From assembly GCF_016919165.1 (NCBI RefSeq), contig NZ_JAFFPS010000057.1:209541-273540 (forward strand): a stretch of 64,000 bases of DNA. The letters run 5' to 3'. Made by a program: the position numbers and the translations under genes. This document shows positions 28,981-37,749 of the stretch, piece by piece. Numbering within the stretch: the first letter of the stretch is position 1; every line of letters starts with the position of its first letter. Source of the stretch: Leptospira chreensis (GTDB taxonomy: Bacteria; Spirochaetota; Leptospiria; Leptospirales; Leptospiraceae). The notes below the pieces were generated by a model. The model did not search any database. It worked only from the letters and a program-made list of their open reading frames with translations, and was not told the origin of the DNA.

Positions 28981-30539
28981 TTTTCTTTTGCCCAGTGGTT
29001 CCACTCTTTAGCCGTGCGAAACTTTTGTCCTGTGATCGCAGTTAGCGCATAGTAACTGAGTTTTCGTTTTTCGGAGTCCTCTCCATTCACAAAAGTTAAT
29101 AATAATGGAATGGATTTCCTGTCCTTTCGTTTGGCGATCTCTTCCATTGCAGGCCTATATACATCGGCATCTTTCGATTTGGTTGCCTCTTCAATGAGGA
29201 TCCGTGCTTCGTCTGTTGTGATCAATGCCACTGTAGATAAAATTTGCGGAGCCATTTTCGGTCTTTCGGAAAGTAATTCTTTTAGTTTGGGCAAACTGGA
29301 GGGATCTGCTATGGAACCAAGAGCCTCTAATGCATAGACCATAAGTTTGGCGTCTCCTTTGTCGAGAGCTTGGATGAGATCCGGAACTGCTTCTTTGGCT
29401 CCAAGAATTCCGAGTGCCCAAGCCGAACCATAAGGCCCTTCTGTTGCACCTGATAACAAAACCTTTCTAAGGATGGGAACAGATGCTTTATCACCAATCC
29501 AACCAAGAGCTTCGGCAAAACTATCTCGTTCTGGGGTGGATGGTTTTTCTAATAACTCTTCGATCCGATTCCTAGCGGGTTTGAATTTTTGTCGGCCAAG
29601 AATTTTTGCCGCACTCCCCCAAGTCTTTGTCTCCTTTTCGTTTAACAACGAAAAAGCGAGTTCAGCCGCTTCTTTAGAGGGAATGGAACAAAGGACATCG
29701 GTGGCATAGAGTTTGGTTTCTGGATCATCAGATTTCAAGAAGGGAAAAACTTGGGAAACCACAACAGGGTTGCCAATTTCAATGAGAGCCACCGATGCAT
29801 TTTCTTTTCCTTTACTGTAGGGAAGTTTGAGCGCACGAACAAGCACATCATTTGCTTTTTTAGCTTTGATTCTACCGAGAGCCAGATAGGCGGCAGCAAG
29901 GGTTGGTGATTCATCTTGGGTTTCTGTTAGTCGAATTAAATAAGATTCAGAAGAAGTGACTTTTAATTTTCCGAGTGCCATCGCATAAGTTTTGTCTTTT
30001 TCTCGGTCTTTGTTTTTTAAAGCCAAACTTAAAATCTGCGGACCAACAGTATGGGCACCGATTTGTACCAAAGCATCCACTGTTTGCAAACGCAGTGTGG
30101 GATTTGTATCATCTAACAAAGAATAGATTCGACTTCCAATAGAAGGGTCTTTCATTCGTGTGAGGGCATCCAAATACACATCTTTTGGGTTTTCAGAGTC
30201 CGACCAGAGTAAGTTGGCAATGGTTTGGGTGGAAGATTTGTCTTTTATATCTCCAAGAGCAATCGCAGCACCCGCCCGAACTCCCGGTTCTTTATCTGAT
30301 AAAAGTTTTTTTAATTTAGGAATGGCAGAACGTTCTTCCCGACTCCCCAATTGGATCGCCGCTTGCGAGCGAGTGAAAGGATCAGAGGAATTTAGATTTT
30401 CCAAAAGTTCTTTAGTGGTTTGTTCTTCTGACACAACTTCCTCTACGGCCGTTGTATCATCCTTTGCGGAACCTGGATCACAATTCAAAATGAGGCTGAG
30501 GGCGAAAAAAAAAGGAAAAAATTTCCGATACGTTTGCAT
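28977..30539 (-). CDS. HEAT-repeat lipoprotein
   Basis: Exported protein of 520 residues with the lipobox SLILNCD. The mature protein is a solenoid of about twelve HEAT-like alpha-helical repeats of 30-35 residues, for example [19 protein letters not shown] and [14 protein letters not shown]. Such solenoids bind other proteins; the partner is unknown. ATG 30539 is chosen; the frame is open to a TTG at 30548. Its stop overlaps the start of the DHFR-like gene. The terminator of the DHOR gene lies just upstream at 30589-30625. Confidence 0.85.
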   Translation of the reverse strand: MQTYRKFFPFFFALSLILNCDPGSAKDDTTAVEEVVSEEQTTKELLENLNSSDPFTRSQAAIQLGSREERSAIPKLKKLLSDKEPGVRAGAAIALGDIKDKSSTQTIANLLWSDSENPKDVYLDALTRMKDPSIGSRIYSLLDDTNPTLRLQTVDALVQIGAHTVGPQILSLALKNKDREKDKTYAMALGKLKVTSSESYLIRLTETQDESPTLAAAYLALGRIKAKKANDVLVRALKLPYSKGKENASVALIEIGNPVVVSQVFPFLKSDDPETKLYATDVLCSIPSKEAAELAFSLLNEKETKTWGSAAKILGRQKFKPARNRIEELLEKPSTPERDSFAEALGWIGDKASVPILRKVLLSGATEGPYGSAWALGILGAKEAVPDLIQALDKGDAKLMVYALEALGSIADPSSLPKLKELLSERPKMAPQILSTVALITTDEARILIEEATKSKDADVYRPAMEEIAKRKDRKSIPLLLTFVNGEDSEKRKLSYYALTAITGQKFRTAKEWNHWAKEK

Positions 30540-30588
30540 GCCAGACAAATTTAGGATTTTAAAAATCTGCCTACAAGTGTTAATTCAA

Positions 30589-30625
30589 AAGACAGGAATG
30601 AATTTTTTCATTCCATCCCTGTCTT
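30589..30625 (-). terminator. Probable terminator after the RCC1-DHOR unit
   Basis: On the minus strand AAGACAGG pairs with CCTGTCTT, with an inner AATGAA/TTCATT stem and a short T-rich tail. It starts about 25 bp after the stop of the DHOR gene at 30650 and before the HEAT-repeat gene. Confidence 0.6.
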
Positions 30626-30649
30626 CTTTAAGGAACTCAACTCAAATCG

Positions 30650-32161
30650 TTATAAGGATAATAAAAATCGAATCATACTGGCACGATCCGAAACATTGAG
30701 TGCTAAAAAGTACTGTTTACTTTTTTCGGCTTCGCCTCCGTGCCAAAGGATGGCCTCATCCAATGTTTTGGCTCGACCATCATGTAAGTAACGAGCTCTC
30801 CCATTCACAGTTCCAAAAAGTCCGATCCCCCAAAGAGGAGCCGTTCTCCATTCTCTTTCGCTCGCTTCCCCATCGGCCTTCCCATCGCTCAGATCTTCTC
30901 CCATATCATGCAGAAGCAAATCGGTATAAGGACGTATGATTTGACCTGCAAGTTGGGGAATGGATGGACTTGCCGAGGTTACCATCTTTTCCACATGACA
31001 TTTGTTACACCCTGCAAAGAAAAAATGTTTTTTCCCCGTAAGTATCACCGATGCACTCACATTGCGACGAACTGGCACGGCTACCAATTGCATATATTTA
31101 GTAATGGCAGAAATTTTCTCTTCCGAAACTTCAGGACTTCCGCCGCTCACTGCACTCGCACAAGCAGTCTGCGAAGCCGAGCAGTTTTCCCCAGGGAACA
31201 TAGGACTTTTGATTCCAATATCACCGGAAAAAGCGGCTGAGTTTTGGCGTTTGAGAGTGGATGTATTTGCCTTCCATCCAAACCGCCCTAAAGATTTTCC
31301 ACTCCCGGTTAGGTCCCAAAGATAATTGGGTCTTCCGGAAATTCCATCCCCATCTAAATCCATAGGATCAGACCGAGAAAGAATGGTTTCTTCAGGAACA
31401 GCTTCTAAAAGTCCAAGACCAATCACTTGTTGTGTCAACCGAACTGATGTTTTGTGATTTCCATCCATAGGTCCATACCCGAGCCCACTAAATACCAAAT
31501 TGGGTTTTCTGAGTGTGTAGGCACTCCCATCATGATAAGTCCCGCTGATGGTATCATATTCCAAATGAACATCTCCTTCTGGAGTGACACCGGCGACTGC
31601 ATTCGGTTGGAATTGTGAACCATAAACAGGTTCTGGATCATTTCCCCTAGGACCAACACCTAACCGAACCAAGGTGAGAACCAACGGATCTCCATCATCC
31701 TCCACTGCCCTTCCATTGCCCACATGACATCCCAAACAAGAATTGGTATGAAAAAAAGGCCCGAGTCCATCCCGGTCAGGTAAACTAGCAGAAAAACCGG
31801 CAGTCCATGGAACTTCAAAAACGGCTTGCCCTACGGTAAAATCAGAGATTGTGGATAAGGGAGAATTTCTACCAAATTGAAGGAAGGCGCGAGCATCGGT
31901 GACAAAACTTGTCATCGCCCTTCCTCCCGATAACTCTTCTCCATCATCCAATTCCCAAGGTAACCTTGATGATGGACTAAGACCTAGTAAGACCAAACAT
32001 GAGTCACCCTCACAGAGTTTTTTTTTGTTCGGACAGTTGGATATCGATGTAGAGTTTAGAACATCCGATAATCCTAGATTCGCAGAACAAACGTTCGCAT
32101 CTACGAACGCACATCCATAATAAAAATAAACAGAAATAAAAAATAAAAGAAATCTGATCAA
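30650..32161 (-). CDS. Di-haem oxidoreductase (DHOR, DUF1111) family lipoprotein
   Basis: Exported c-type cytochrome-like protein with two CxxCH haem sites, CLGCH (about residue 141) and CNKCH (about residue 383), and the family elements GPFFHTNSC, GLGLLEAVPE, RFGWKA and LLHDMGEDLSDG. The lipobox is YYGCAF. I propose a TTG start at 32161, preceded by GGTGA, because the longer frame to 32224 would overlap the RCC1 gene and lacks a signal peptide start. It follows the RCC1 lipoprotein by 20 bp and is likely co-transcribed. A related DHOR lies at 37750. Confidence 0.85.
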   Translation of the reverse strand: MIRFLLFFISVYFYYGCAFVDANVCSANLGLSDVLNSTSISNCPNKKKLCEGDSCLVLLGLSPSSRLPWELDDGEELSGGRAMTSFVTDARAFLQFGRNSPLSTISDFTVGQAVFEVPWTAGFSASLPDRDGLGPFFHTNSCLGCHVGNGRAVEDDGDPLVLTLVRLGVGPRGNDPEPVYGSQFQPNAVAGVTPEGDVHLEYDTISGTYHDGSAYTLRKPNLVFSGLGYGPMDGNHKTSVRLTQQVIGLGLLEAVPEETILSRSDPMDLDGDGISGRPNYLWDLTGSGKSLGRFGWKANTSTLKRQNSAAFSGDIGIKSPMFPGENCSASQTACASAVSGGSPEVSEEKISAITKYMQLVAVPVRRNVSASVILTGKKHFFFAGCNKCHVEKMVTSASPSIPQLAGQIIRPYTDLLLHDMGEDLSDGKADGEASEREWRTAPLWGIGLFGTVNGRARYLHDGRAKTLDEAILWHGGEAEKSKQYFLALNVSDRASMIRFLLSL

Positions 32162-32181
32162 AATGAATTCACCATAGATCT

Positions 32182-34008
32182 TTATTGTGGAATGGTAAGA
32201 AAGATTGGGGTGGAAGCCGCCCAAGTTTCCTGTAAATCGGATCTTCCAATCGAACCTTTAAAGTTCCAGCCCCAACCGTATAAAGTGCCCGATTTGAGAA
32301 TGGCAAAATTATGCAAGGCTCCACATCCGAAATATTGAATGTCTATAACACCAACGACAGTATCACCAGGTGTATAAATTTTAGAGGGAGTGGTAACTCC
32401 TGTTCCTAAATTTCCACTGGAGTTTGCGCCCCAACCTTTCACGGTTCCATCGCTTAGGATAGCGAAACTCTGTGTTCCATTCGCCCAAACAGAAACTACA
32501 TTATAAAGACCAGTCACAAGCGTTGGGGTAGGAACAGGATTCGGTGATCCAGTTCCACCAATTCCCAATTGACCACTAGTCGCAAGTCCCCAAGCATAAA
32601 CAGTTCCATCATTTTTGAGAGCAAGGATATGATCTCGGCCGTTAGCAATATGTATTATACCTGATAAAGAACTCACTTTTTTCGGAGTGCCATTGACTTC
32701 TGTGGCAGTTCCGAGAACTCCATCACCCAAATTTCCGTATTGGTCTCTACCCCAAACATAAACATCACCTGACTTGGTCAAGGCGGCAGAATGTTCAGAA
32801 CCTCCAATGACTTGGATGACATCTGTGGGAAGGCCAATGACATTTACTGGACTTGATGAATAAGTTCCCGCTCCCCCGGTTCCGTTTCCGAGTTGACCAA
32901 CTGAGTTTGAACCAAAACTAACAACAGTTCCATCTTTTTTTAAAACAAGCACATGGTCAAAACCATAGACACCCATAACAGCATTGGTAATCCCGGGAAC
33001 TTTTCTTGGTGGATTTCTTGGGCCTGCATCTGCGGCTGCCGCTTGTAAGTCCCCAATATTTCCCATACCTAACTGGCCAACAGCATTCGCTCCCCAAGTC
33101 CATACAGATCCATCTTCAGTGATGGCAAGAGAACTGTTCTGGTTGAATCCAATCGAAGCAACATTCGAAATCGTAGATAGTTTAGTAATCTTAGGATTGG
33201 TAAGGTCTCCTGTGGAAGTTCCCGTACCGAGTTGTCCAAAATTATTCCTTCCCCAAGTGTATAAATTTCCATTCACCACATAACCAGAGTGAGATCCTCC
33301 AGCAGAAATCCGGTTCCCATAATAAGTCAGGACCGTTTTTTTAGCAGAAACTCCTGCTTCATTTGTGCAATGGACTTGGATTTTATTAGCACCAAGCAGT
33401 GGTTTTACGGAAATAGGAGAAGTAATTTCTCCCTTACCCACTGTAAAATTTTCTTTTTCCGTTTTATTTTGTAAAACATGGCAAGTTAATGAATCGGAAG
33501 TTTTTATATTTAATGCTAAATCATAAGTTTTAATGATACTTCCATCTTTTGGAGAAAGGATTTCAAATTTAGATCCAACCTCTCTTGGGTTTGCAAGAGA
33601 AACTAGGAAAATGGTATCCGATACATGAGAGATGTCTTCAATTGAAGGTTCTAAATTTTCAGCAGATGAGATTTTGAAAGTACCGAGTAATTTACCATTT
33701 CCATCCTTCACGAGAATTTCATAACTGCCATTCCCAAGGGCCAGTTGCCAAGATCCGGTTTCTGTGGTTGTGGATAGAGATTTAGAAGATCCGGCACTCC
33801 TGACACTTGCGGACGTGGCGATCTCCAAACTAGCGTTAGGGATTGGATTTCCTGCCCCGTCTGTCAAGGTTCCCGAAACGGAAGAGAAGTTCAAACCGAG
33901 TAGTGCCAGGGCAGAAGTGTCAGTTTCTTTCGCTTTGCAGAAAGTGACAAAGCCAAAGAAAGCGACAACGATCAGTAATTTTCCGAGGATATTTCTTTTT
34001 GTGTTCAT
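32182..34008 (-). CDS. RCC1-repeat beta-propeller lipoprotein
   Basis: Lipoprotein of about 608 residues with the lipobox FVTFCK. An N-terminal carboxypeptidase-regulatory/Ig-like region (VSGTLTDGAGNPIPNASLE) is followed by seven RCC1 repeats such as LYTWGRNNFGQLGTG and VYAWGLATSGQLGIG, enough for one seven-bladed propeller. ATG 34008 follows AAGGAGAA; the frame is open to 34065. Likely surface-exposed or periplasmic and protein-binding. The DHOR gene follows by 20 bp. A TGAAC-type palindrome lies 62-78 bp upstream of the start. Confidence 0.88.
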   Translation of the reverse strand: MNTKRNILGKLLIVVAFFGFVTFCKAKETDTSALALLGLNFSSVSGTLTDGAGNPIPNASLEIATSASVRSAGSSKSLSTTTETGSWQLALGNGSYEILVKDGNGKLLGTFKISSAENLEPSIEDISHVSDTIFLVSLANPREVGSKFEILSPKDGSIIKTYDLALNIKTSDSLTCHVLQNKTEKENFTVGKGEITSPISVKPLLGANKIQVHCTNEAGVSAKKTVLTYYGNRISAGGSHSGYVVNGNLYTWGRNNFGQLGTGTSTGDLTNPKITKLSTISNVASIGFNQNSSLAITEDGSVWTWGANAVGQLGMGNIGDLQAAAADAGPRNPPRKVPGITNAVMGVYGFDHVLVLKKDGTVVSFGSNSVGQLGNGTGGAGTYSSSPVNVIGLPTDVIQVIGGSEHSAALTKSGDVYVWGRDQYGNLGDGVLGTATEVNGTPKKVSSLSGIIHIANGRDHILALKNDGTVYAWGLATSGQLGIGGTGSPNPVPTPTLVTGLYNVVSVWANGTQSFAILSDGTVKGWGANSSGNLGTGVTTPSKIYTPGDTVVGVIDIQYFGCGALHNFAILKSGTLYGWGWNFKGSIGRSDLQETWAASTPIFLTIPQ

Positions 34009-34069
34009 GGAATTGGTTCTCCTTAGAGGATTGGACGCAGTACTGAAACCGAGTCTCAAATTCAACTAA

Positions 34070-34086
34070 TTTTTTGAACGTTGTTC
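34070..34086. promoter_or_regulatory. TTTTTGAACG palindrome before the RCC1-DHOR unit
   Basis: TTTTTTGAACGTTGTTC contains GAAC-GTT-GTTC. On the minus strand a TTGACA hexamer directly precedes it, so the palindrome would sit between the -35 and -10 of the RCC1 promoter. Related copies lie before the SGNH and imelysin units. Confidence 0.4.
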
Positions 34087-34154
34087 CTGTCAAGCAAAGA
34101 GAGAAAATTCCAAACTTTGGTCGAGTCTAGTCCATAGAATCCGCGGTTTTGGGT

Positions 34155-34186
34155 AAAAAAAAGAGGACGGTTCGTCCTCTTGAAAA
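34155..34186 (-). terminator. Rho-independent terminator after the SGNH-partner unit
   Basis: On the minus strand AAGAGGAC and GTCCTCTT form a strong stem with a 5-base loop, followed by an eight-base T run. It lies about 30 bp after the stop at 34215. Confidence 0.88.
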
Positions 34187-34214
34187 GAAATACAGGTGGT
34201 TTGCGATTAGCGAA

Positions 34215-34892
34215 TTATGAATTCGGAACCTGACTTCTTGCCTCTTTCAAGGTAGCAAGTTCACTTTTCCAAAGTTTTAAATCTTTTTCCGCTGAGGTCT
34301 TCGTATCCCCGGCCGGCTTTTTGTTTTCGATCCAATACTCTACCATTTGGATTCTCGATTCTAATTCATTGATCTTAAAATCGAAATAGGCTTTTTGAGT
34401 TTTTGCAGAAGGTCTGTCGGTCGCATTCGGTTCTTCTGCCGATGGTTTGTCGGACCACTTTTCCTTGGATATCGATGCAGAAAAACTGGCATCCATGGCA
34501 GTGAAAGAATCCAACATTTCGAGTTGTTCCTTTTCTTCCGCCTCTGTCATCCGAGTTTTGATTTCGCGAGGAATGTAGAAGTTCTTTGGATACTTGGCCG
34601 CAAAATCTCTCCACTCCTCTTTGATCTCTTCCTTACGATTTGGTTTTTTCTCCAAAGCAAACGGCCAAAGTACCTCAGCCTGTGCCAATTCCAATTCTTC
34701 TGGATTGGGAGCGTCGGCAAACTCTGGATCATCAAACAATGAATTGGCGTGACTTTCAGAATTCCCGAAATCGGAATTGGTGACCTCAGTTTGTTTCGTT
34801 GTTTTATGAGAAGAAAACTTCCATATCGCAAAAGAAAACAAAACTAACAGAAATCCACAAACCGAAATGATACCTATAAACCGTTTACTCAT
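34215..34892 (-). CDS. Membrane-anchored helical protein next to an SGNH hydrolase
   Basis: Not recognised as a family. The 225-residue protein has one N-terminal membrane anchor (FIGIISVCGFLLVLFSFAI), a polar linker, then charged amphipathic helices up to the C-terminus. It lies 12 bp after the SGNH hydrolase gene, in one unit closed by a strong terminator. An anchored helical protein behind a secreted lipase-like gene recalls lipase-specific foldases (Lif), so a chaperone or tether for the hydrolase is a reasonable but unproven idea. No Lif motif was seen. Confidence 0.72.
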   Translation of the reverse strand: MSKRFIGIISVCGFLLVLFSFAIWKFSSHKTTKQTEVTNSDFGNSESHANSLFDDPEFADAPNPEELELAQAEVLWPFALEKKPNRKEEIKEEWRDFAAKYPKNFYIPREIKTRMTEAEEKEQLEMLDSFTAMDASFSASISKEKWSDKPSAEEPNATDRPSAKTQKAYFDFKINELESRIQMVEYWIENKKPAGDTKTSAEKDLKLWKSELATLKEARSQVPNS

Positions 34893-34904
34893 AGTCCTAA
34901 CCTC

Positions 34905-36170
34905 TTAAGTAAAGATAGAAACAACCCAAGAAATTGCCTGACCAAAGATATTTTCTGTCAGGAATTTTTTCAAGTCCACTGGGTTTCTATTGAGTGAGTC
35001 GTAATACCAAGCTGTGTATTCGCTAACTTGTGGAATGGAATATCCATAACGATTGTTAATTGATTTAATCAATTCATTCGCAAATAGAGAATGTCCATAC
35101 ATGTTCGGATGAACACCATCTAAACCAAAAACTCCGGGTTGGTTAGGAAGTGGCCAGTTGGCCCGAGCATTTCCAGGAGACCAACCAGAAGCACTACGAA
35201 TGGGTCTTCCATTTTCTTTTAGGTCATCAAAAATCACACGTAAATCAGCCACAGCAAAACGCATAGTTGCTGCTTGTGCTTTGATTTCGTTATTTAACAT
35301 ATTCAGAAAAGTGGAGATACTCGCAACTTCATTGGCATCAAGAACTTGGTTAGGATCCGATACGGAATTTCTAAAGAAGGCTTTGAGTCCTGTGTAATTT
35401 GCACGTCCATTTGGATCTTTGTAATTTTCTAGAAATGCAATCGAAGTTACGTTAGGAACGGTAAATAAAACCCCACCTTGTAAACTTCCCATAGCAGACA
35501 TTCGGCGAAAGAATTCACGGATATCTCTTTTAAATCTTGTTTCATCTAAACAATCTGTTGATGTATGAAGTGCTGTACAAAGTACGTGGTTGGCTCCAGC
35601 CGATCCAAATAGGAAAGTTGGTTTTACTTTTTCCATAACTTGGGTTTGTGTTCCCGCATCTCTAAGTCCAAATCTGTGAAACTTATCTGGTTCTTGGCAA
35701 TCAGCAACAGTCACCCAACGGTAAGTATACCAATACCATTTTGCCCAGTACCATTCTTTCTCTTGTTTGGTCGCAGTGATGTCTTCGCATTTACCGGAAG
35801 TTTTAAGAAGTGATGTATATTCAGCCCCAGTAATCCCCGCATGAGTGGGAAGAGAAACTGTGGATGCATTGCCACCAATAATACTTTCCGCAATACAGAA
35901 AATTCCGCAGTCCCATTTGAGTACATCTTCTAAGTTTACATAAGGCCCTTTCAGAACGTTGTAAGAAACGGAAGCACCTGCTTGTTTGGAAACCAAAACC
36001 GGATAGGCCCAGTCCTGTGTTTTTTTCTCTACGGTAACCCCAAAGAATCCATGGCTTAGGGAATCCCCGACAACCCCTACTCTTTGGAACATTTGGCTTT
36101 GTGTTTGTGCAGAGACAGATCCTGCGAAAACCAAGGACATTACAAGCCCTAGTGCTAGTTTTACGTTCAT
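34905..36170 (-). CDS. Secreted SGNH/GDSL-family hydrolase
   Basis: Exported esterase/lipase-like enzyme of about 421 residues with a signal peptide ending near SVSA. Block I is [11 protein letters not shown] (nucleophile Ser), an Asn-bearing segment is GSAGANHV, and block V is [13 protein letters not shown] with the Asp-His pair, so the catalytic set looks complete. Several Cys in the middle (CGIFC and later) may form disulfides. ATG 36170 follows GGGAGG; the frame is open to 36200. It is divergent from the imelysin operon with a 256-bp intergenic region full of palindromes. Confidence 0.88.
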   Translation of the reverse strand: MNVKLALGLVMSLVFAGSVSAQTQSQMFQRVGVVGDSLSHGFFGVTVEKKTQDWAYPVLVSKQAGASVSYNVLKGPYVNLEDVLKWDCGIFCIAESIIGGNASTVSLPTHAGITGAEYTSLLKTSGKCEDITATKQEKEWYWAKWYWYTYRWVTVADCQEPDKFHRFGLRDAGTQTQVMEKVKPTFLFGSAGANHVLCTALHTSTDCLDETRFKRDIREFFRRMSAMGSLQGGVLFTVPNVTSIAFLENYKDPNGRANYTGLKAFFRNSVSDPNQVLDANEVASISTFLNMLNNEIKAQAATMRFAVADLRVIFDDLKENGRPIRSASGWSPGNARANWPLPNQPGVFGLDGVHPNMYGHSLFANELIKSINNRYGYSIPQVSEYTAWYYDSLNRNPVDLKKFLTENIFGQAISWVVSIFT

Positions 36171-36229
36171 ATTTCCTCCCAATCGGAACATTTTTAACAT
36201 ATTTTAAACAATTGCCATAATTTTGTGAC

Positions 36230-36247
36230 TTTTTGAACGAGTGTCAA
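36230..36247. promoter_or_regulatory. TTTTTGAACG copy near the SGNH hydrolase promoter
   Basis: TTTTTGAACG at 36230-36239, continuing into an imperfect arm (TGTCAA). It lies 60-77 bp before the SGNH start. On the minus strand its right arm forms TTGACA, a possible -35 element. Confidence 0.35.
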
Positions 36248-36273
36248 ATAATTTATTTCCGAACCATTGAGAT

Positions 36274-36290
36274 TTTTTGAACGAAGTTCA
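36274..36290. promoter_or_regulatory. TTTTTGAACG copy, best palindrome of the set
   Basis: TTTTTGAACG at 36274-36283 with the perfect palindrome TGAACGAAGTTCA at 36278-36290, midway between the divergent SGNH and imelysin genes. Confidence 0.42.
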
Positions 36291-36364
36291 TCAATTCTCA
36301 AATCAAACCCGCCTGATAAATATCAAGTGAGAGAAAAATAAAACCATTTGCTCTCTAAACCCCC

Positions 36365-36380
36365 TTTATGAACGTTGTTT
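36365..36380. promoter_or_regulatory. Variant TTTATGAACG copy before the imelysin operon
   Basis: TTTATGAACGTTGTTT at 36365-36380, 47-62 bp before the imelysin start and only 7 bp upstream of the Fur-type box. Confidence 0.3.
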
Positions 36381-36387
36381 AAATAAT

Positions 36388-36406
36388 AATGAGAATTATT
36401 CTCATT
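36388..36406. promoter_or_regulatory. Perfect 19-bp Fur-type box
   Basis: AATGAGAATTATTCTCATT is an exact 9-1-9 palindrome that closely follows the Fur consensus. It lies 20 bp upstream of the imelysin start and 4 bp before the AAGGAG ribosome-binding site. It predicts iron-repressed expression of the five-gene operon 36427-44132. Confidence 0.85.
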
Positions 36407-36426
36407 TATAAAGGAGAGAACCCCAT

Positions 36427-37728
36427 ATGATGAAGTCGAAACGCACTCTTACATTCGTACTTTCACTTGGACTTGTAATGAATTACTGTAGTCTTTTGGA
36501 ACCAGAGAAAACCGATTCCAATAATATACTCGCAGCACTGGTCTTAGTCGGCACTGCCCCCAACCAATCCGCTTTTTTGGAGACCTACTCCCAAATTGCC
36601 TTTCAAAATTATAGCGATGCGTATACGGACGTGGTGGCCTTACGACAAAAGGTAACTGCTTTTACCGGCAAAGCTTCCCCGACTCTCGCGGAACTGAATG
36701 AAGTAAAGTCTTATTGGAGACGGGCCAGACGAAGTTACTTACAAACGGAAATCTTTCGTTTTAGTAAGGGACCTATCGACAACCCAGCACTTACCGATGG
36801 TGTAGAACTGGAACCTTTAATGAATGCATGGCCTTTGGATGAAGGTTATATTGATACTGTGATCCTGACTGGTACGATCACAAAACAAGGATTAATTGAT
36901 GCAAACGGAGGGGACTGTGCTACCGGAACTTGTCCTGATGGAGATCCTGCAAAGAATATTTCGGTAGGTTGGCATGCCATTGAATACCTTTTGTGGGGAG
37001 CTGATGCAGCAAATAACTTCACACCGGGAACTACAATTACCCAAACCAATTTTACAACAGCCAATGGTAGTGGAAGTGCAGCAGCAAAACGTTCCGCTTA
37101 TCTTTTGTATTCCACTGAGATTTTGGAGACACATCTCCTACAGTTGAAAAATGCATGGGATCCTTCTCTTTCCACTTCCTATGTTTCTAAATTCAAATCC
37201 AGTTCCTCATCGTTTGAAAATATCCTTCGGGGGATTGCTCGTTTCTCTGGTGGAGAATGGGGTGGAGAAAGGATGACAGGTGTGTTTGGTGGGGAACAAG
37301 AAGAAGAACATTCTTGTTTTTCTGACAATACCAAAGCTGATTTTTATTACGATGCCAAAGGATTGGATAATCTTTATAATGGAACTTATACAGGTTCTAA
37401 AACCATCAATGGTTATGGATTAAAAAATCTTTTAGGAAATGAATCAACTTACATCAAAGAACGAATTGCAACAGCAGAATTATTCTGCCTGAATGAATTC
37501 ACTGAAGATGTATCTCTCAACCAAGCTTGTAATAGTTCCATCATTTCGAGTCGTTTTGACCGAATGATTGCAACTGTGAACGTATCCGGCTCTGCGACAG
37601 AGAATGCTGATTACAATATCTTCCGTTACCAAATCCAACCAGCAGTACAAGAAATTGCAAAAGCTCTACAAAGATCGGCTGCCAGTTTCGGTGTCTCGAT
37701 TGGAGATGATGGTTTAGTTCTCGAATAA
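36427..37728 (+). CDS. Imelysin-family (peptidase M75-like) lipoprotein, first gene of the Fur operon
   Basis: Lipoprotein of 433 residues with the lipobox LVMNYC. It belongs to the imelysin/EfeO-like family and keeps the GxHxxE signature as GWHAIEYLLWG at about residues 181-191, the presumed metal-binding site. YLQTEIFRFSKGPID and ARFSGGEWGGERM are further family elements. These proteins bind iron or iron complexes in the cell envelope; proteolysis is doubtful. ATG 36427 follows AAGGAGAG; a second in-frame ATG follows at once. It is first of five genes with short gaps, under the Fur box. Confidence 0.92.
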   Translation: MMKSKRTLTFVLSLGLVMNYCSLLEPEKTDSNNILAALVLVGTAPNQSAFLETYSQIAFQNYSDAYTDVVALRQKVTAFTGKASPTLAELNEVKSYWRRARRSYLQTEIFRFSKGPIDNPALTDGVELEPLMNAWPLDEGYIDTVILTGTITKQGLIDANGGDCATGTCPDGDPAKNISVGWHAIEYLLWGADAANNFTPGTTITQTNFTTANGSGSAAAKRSAYLLYSTEILETHLLQLKNAWDPSLSTSYVSKFKSSSSSFENILRGIARFSGGEWGGERMTGVFGGEQEEEHSCFSDNTKADFYYDAKGLDNLYNGTYTGSKTINGYGLKNLLGNESTYIKERIATAELFCLNEFTEDVSLNQACNSSIISSRFDRMIATVNVSGSATENADYNIFRYQIQPAVQEIAKALQRSAASFGVSIGDDGLVLE

Positions 37729-37749
37729 AAGAAAAATAAAAATAGAAAA

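Noticed and set aside
36278..36290. LexA box reading of GAAC-N3-GTTC
   Set aside because: Known LexA boxes of the GAAC/GTTC type have four central bases, and the adjacent genes are not DNA-repair genes.
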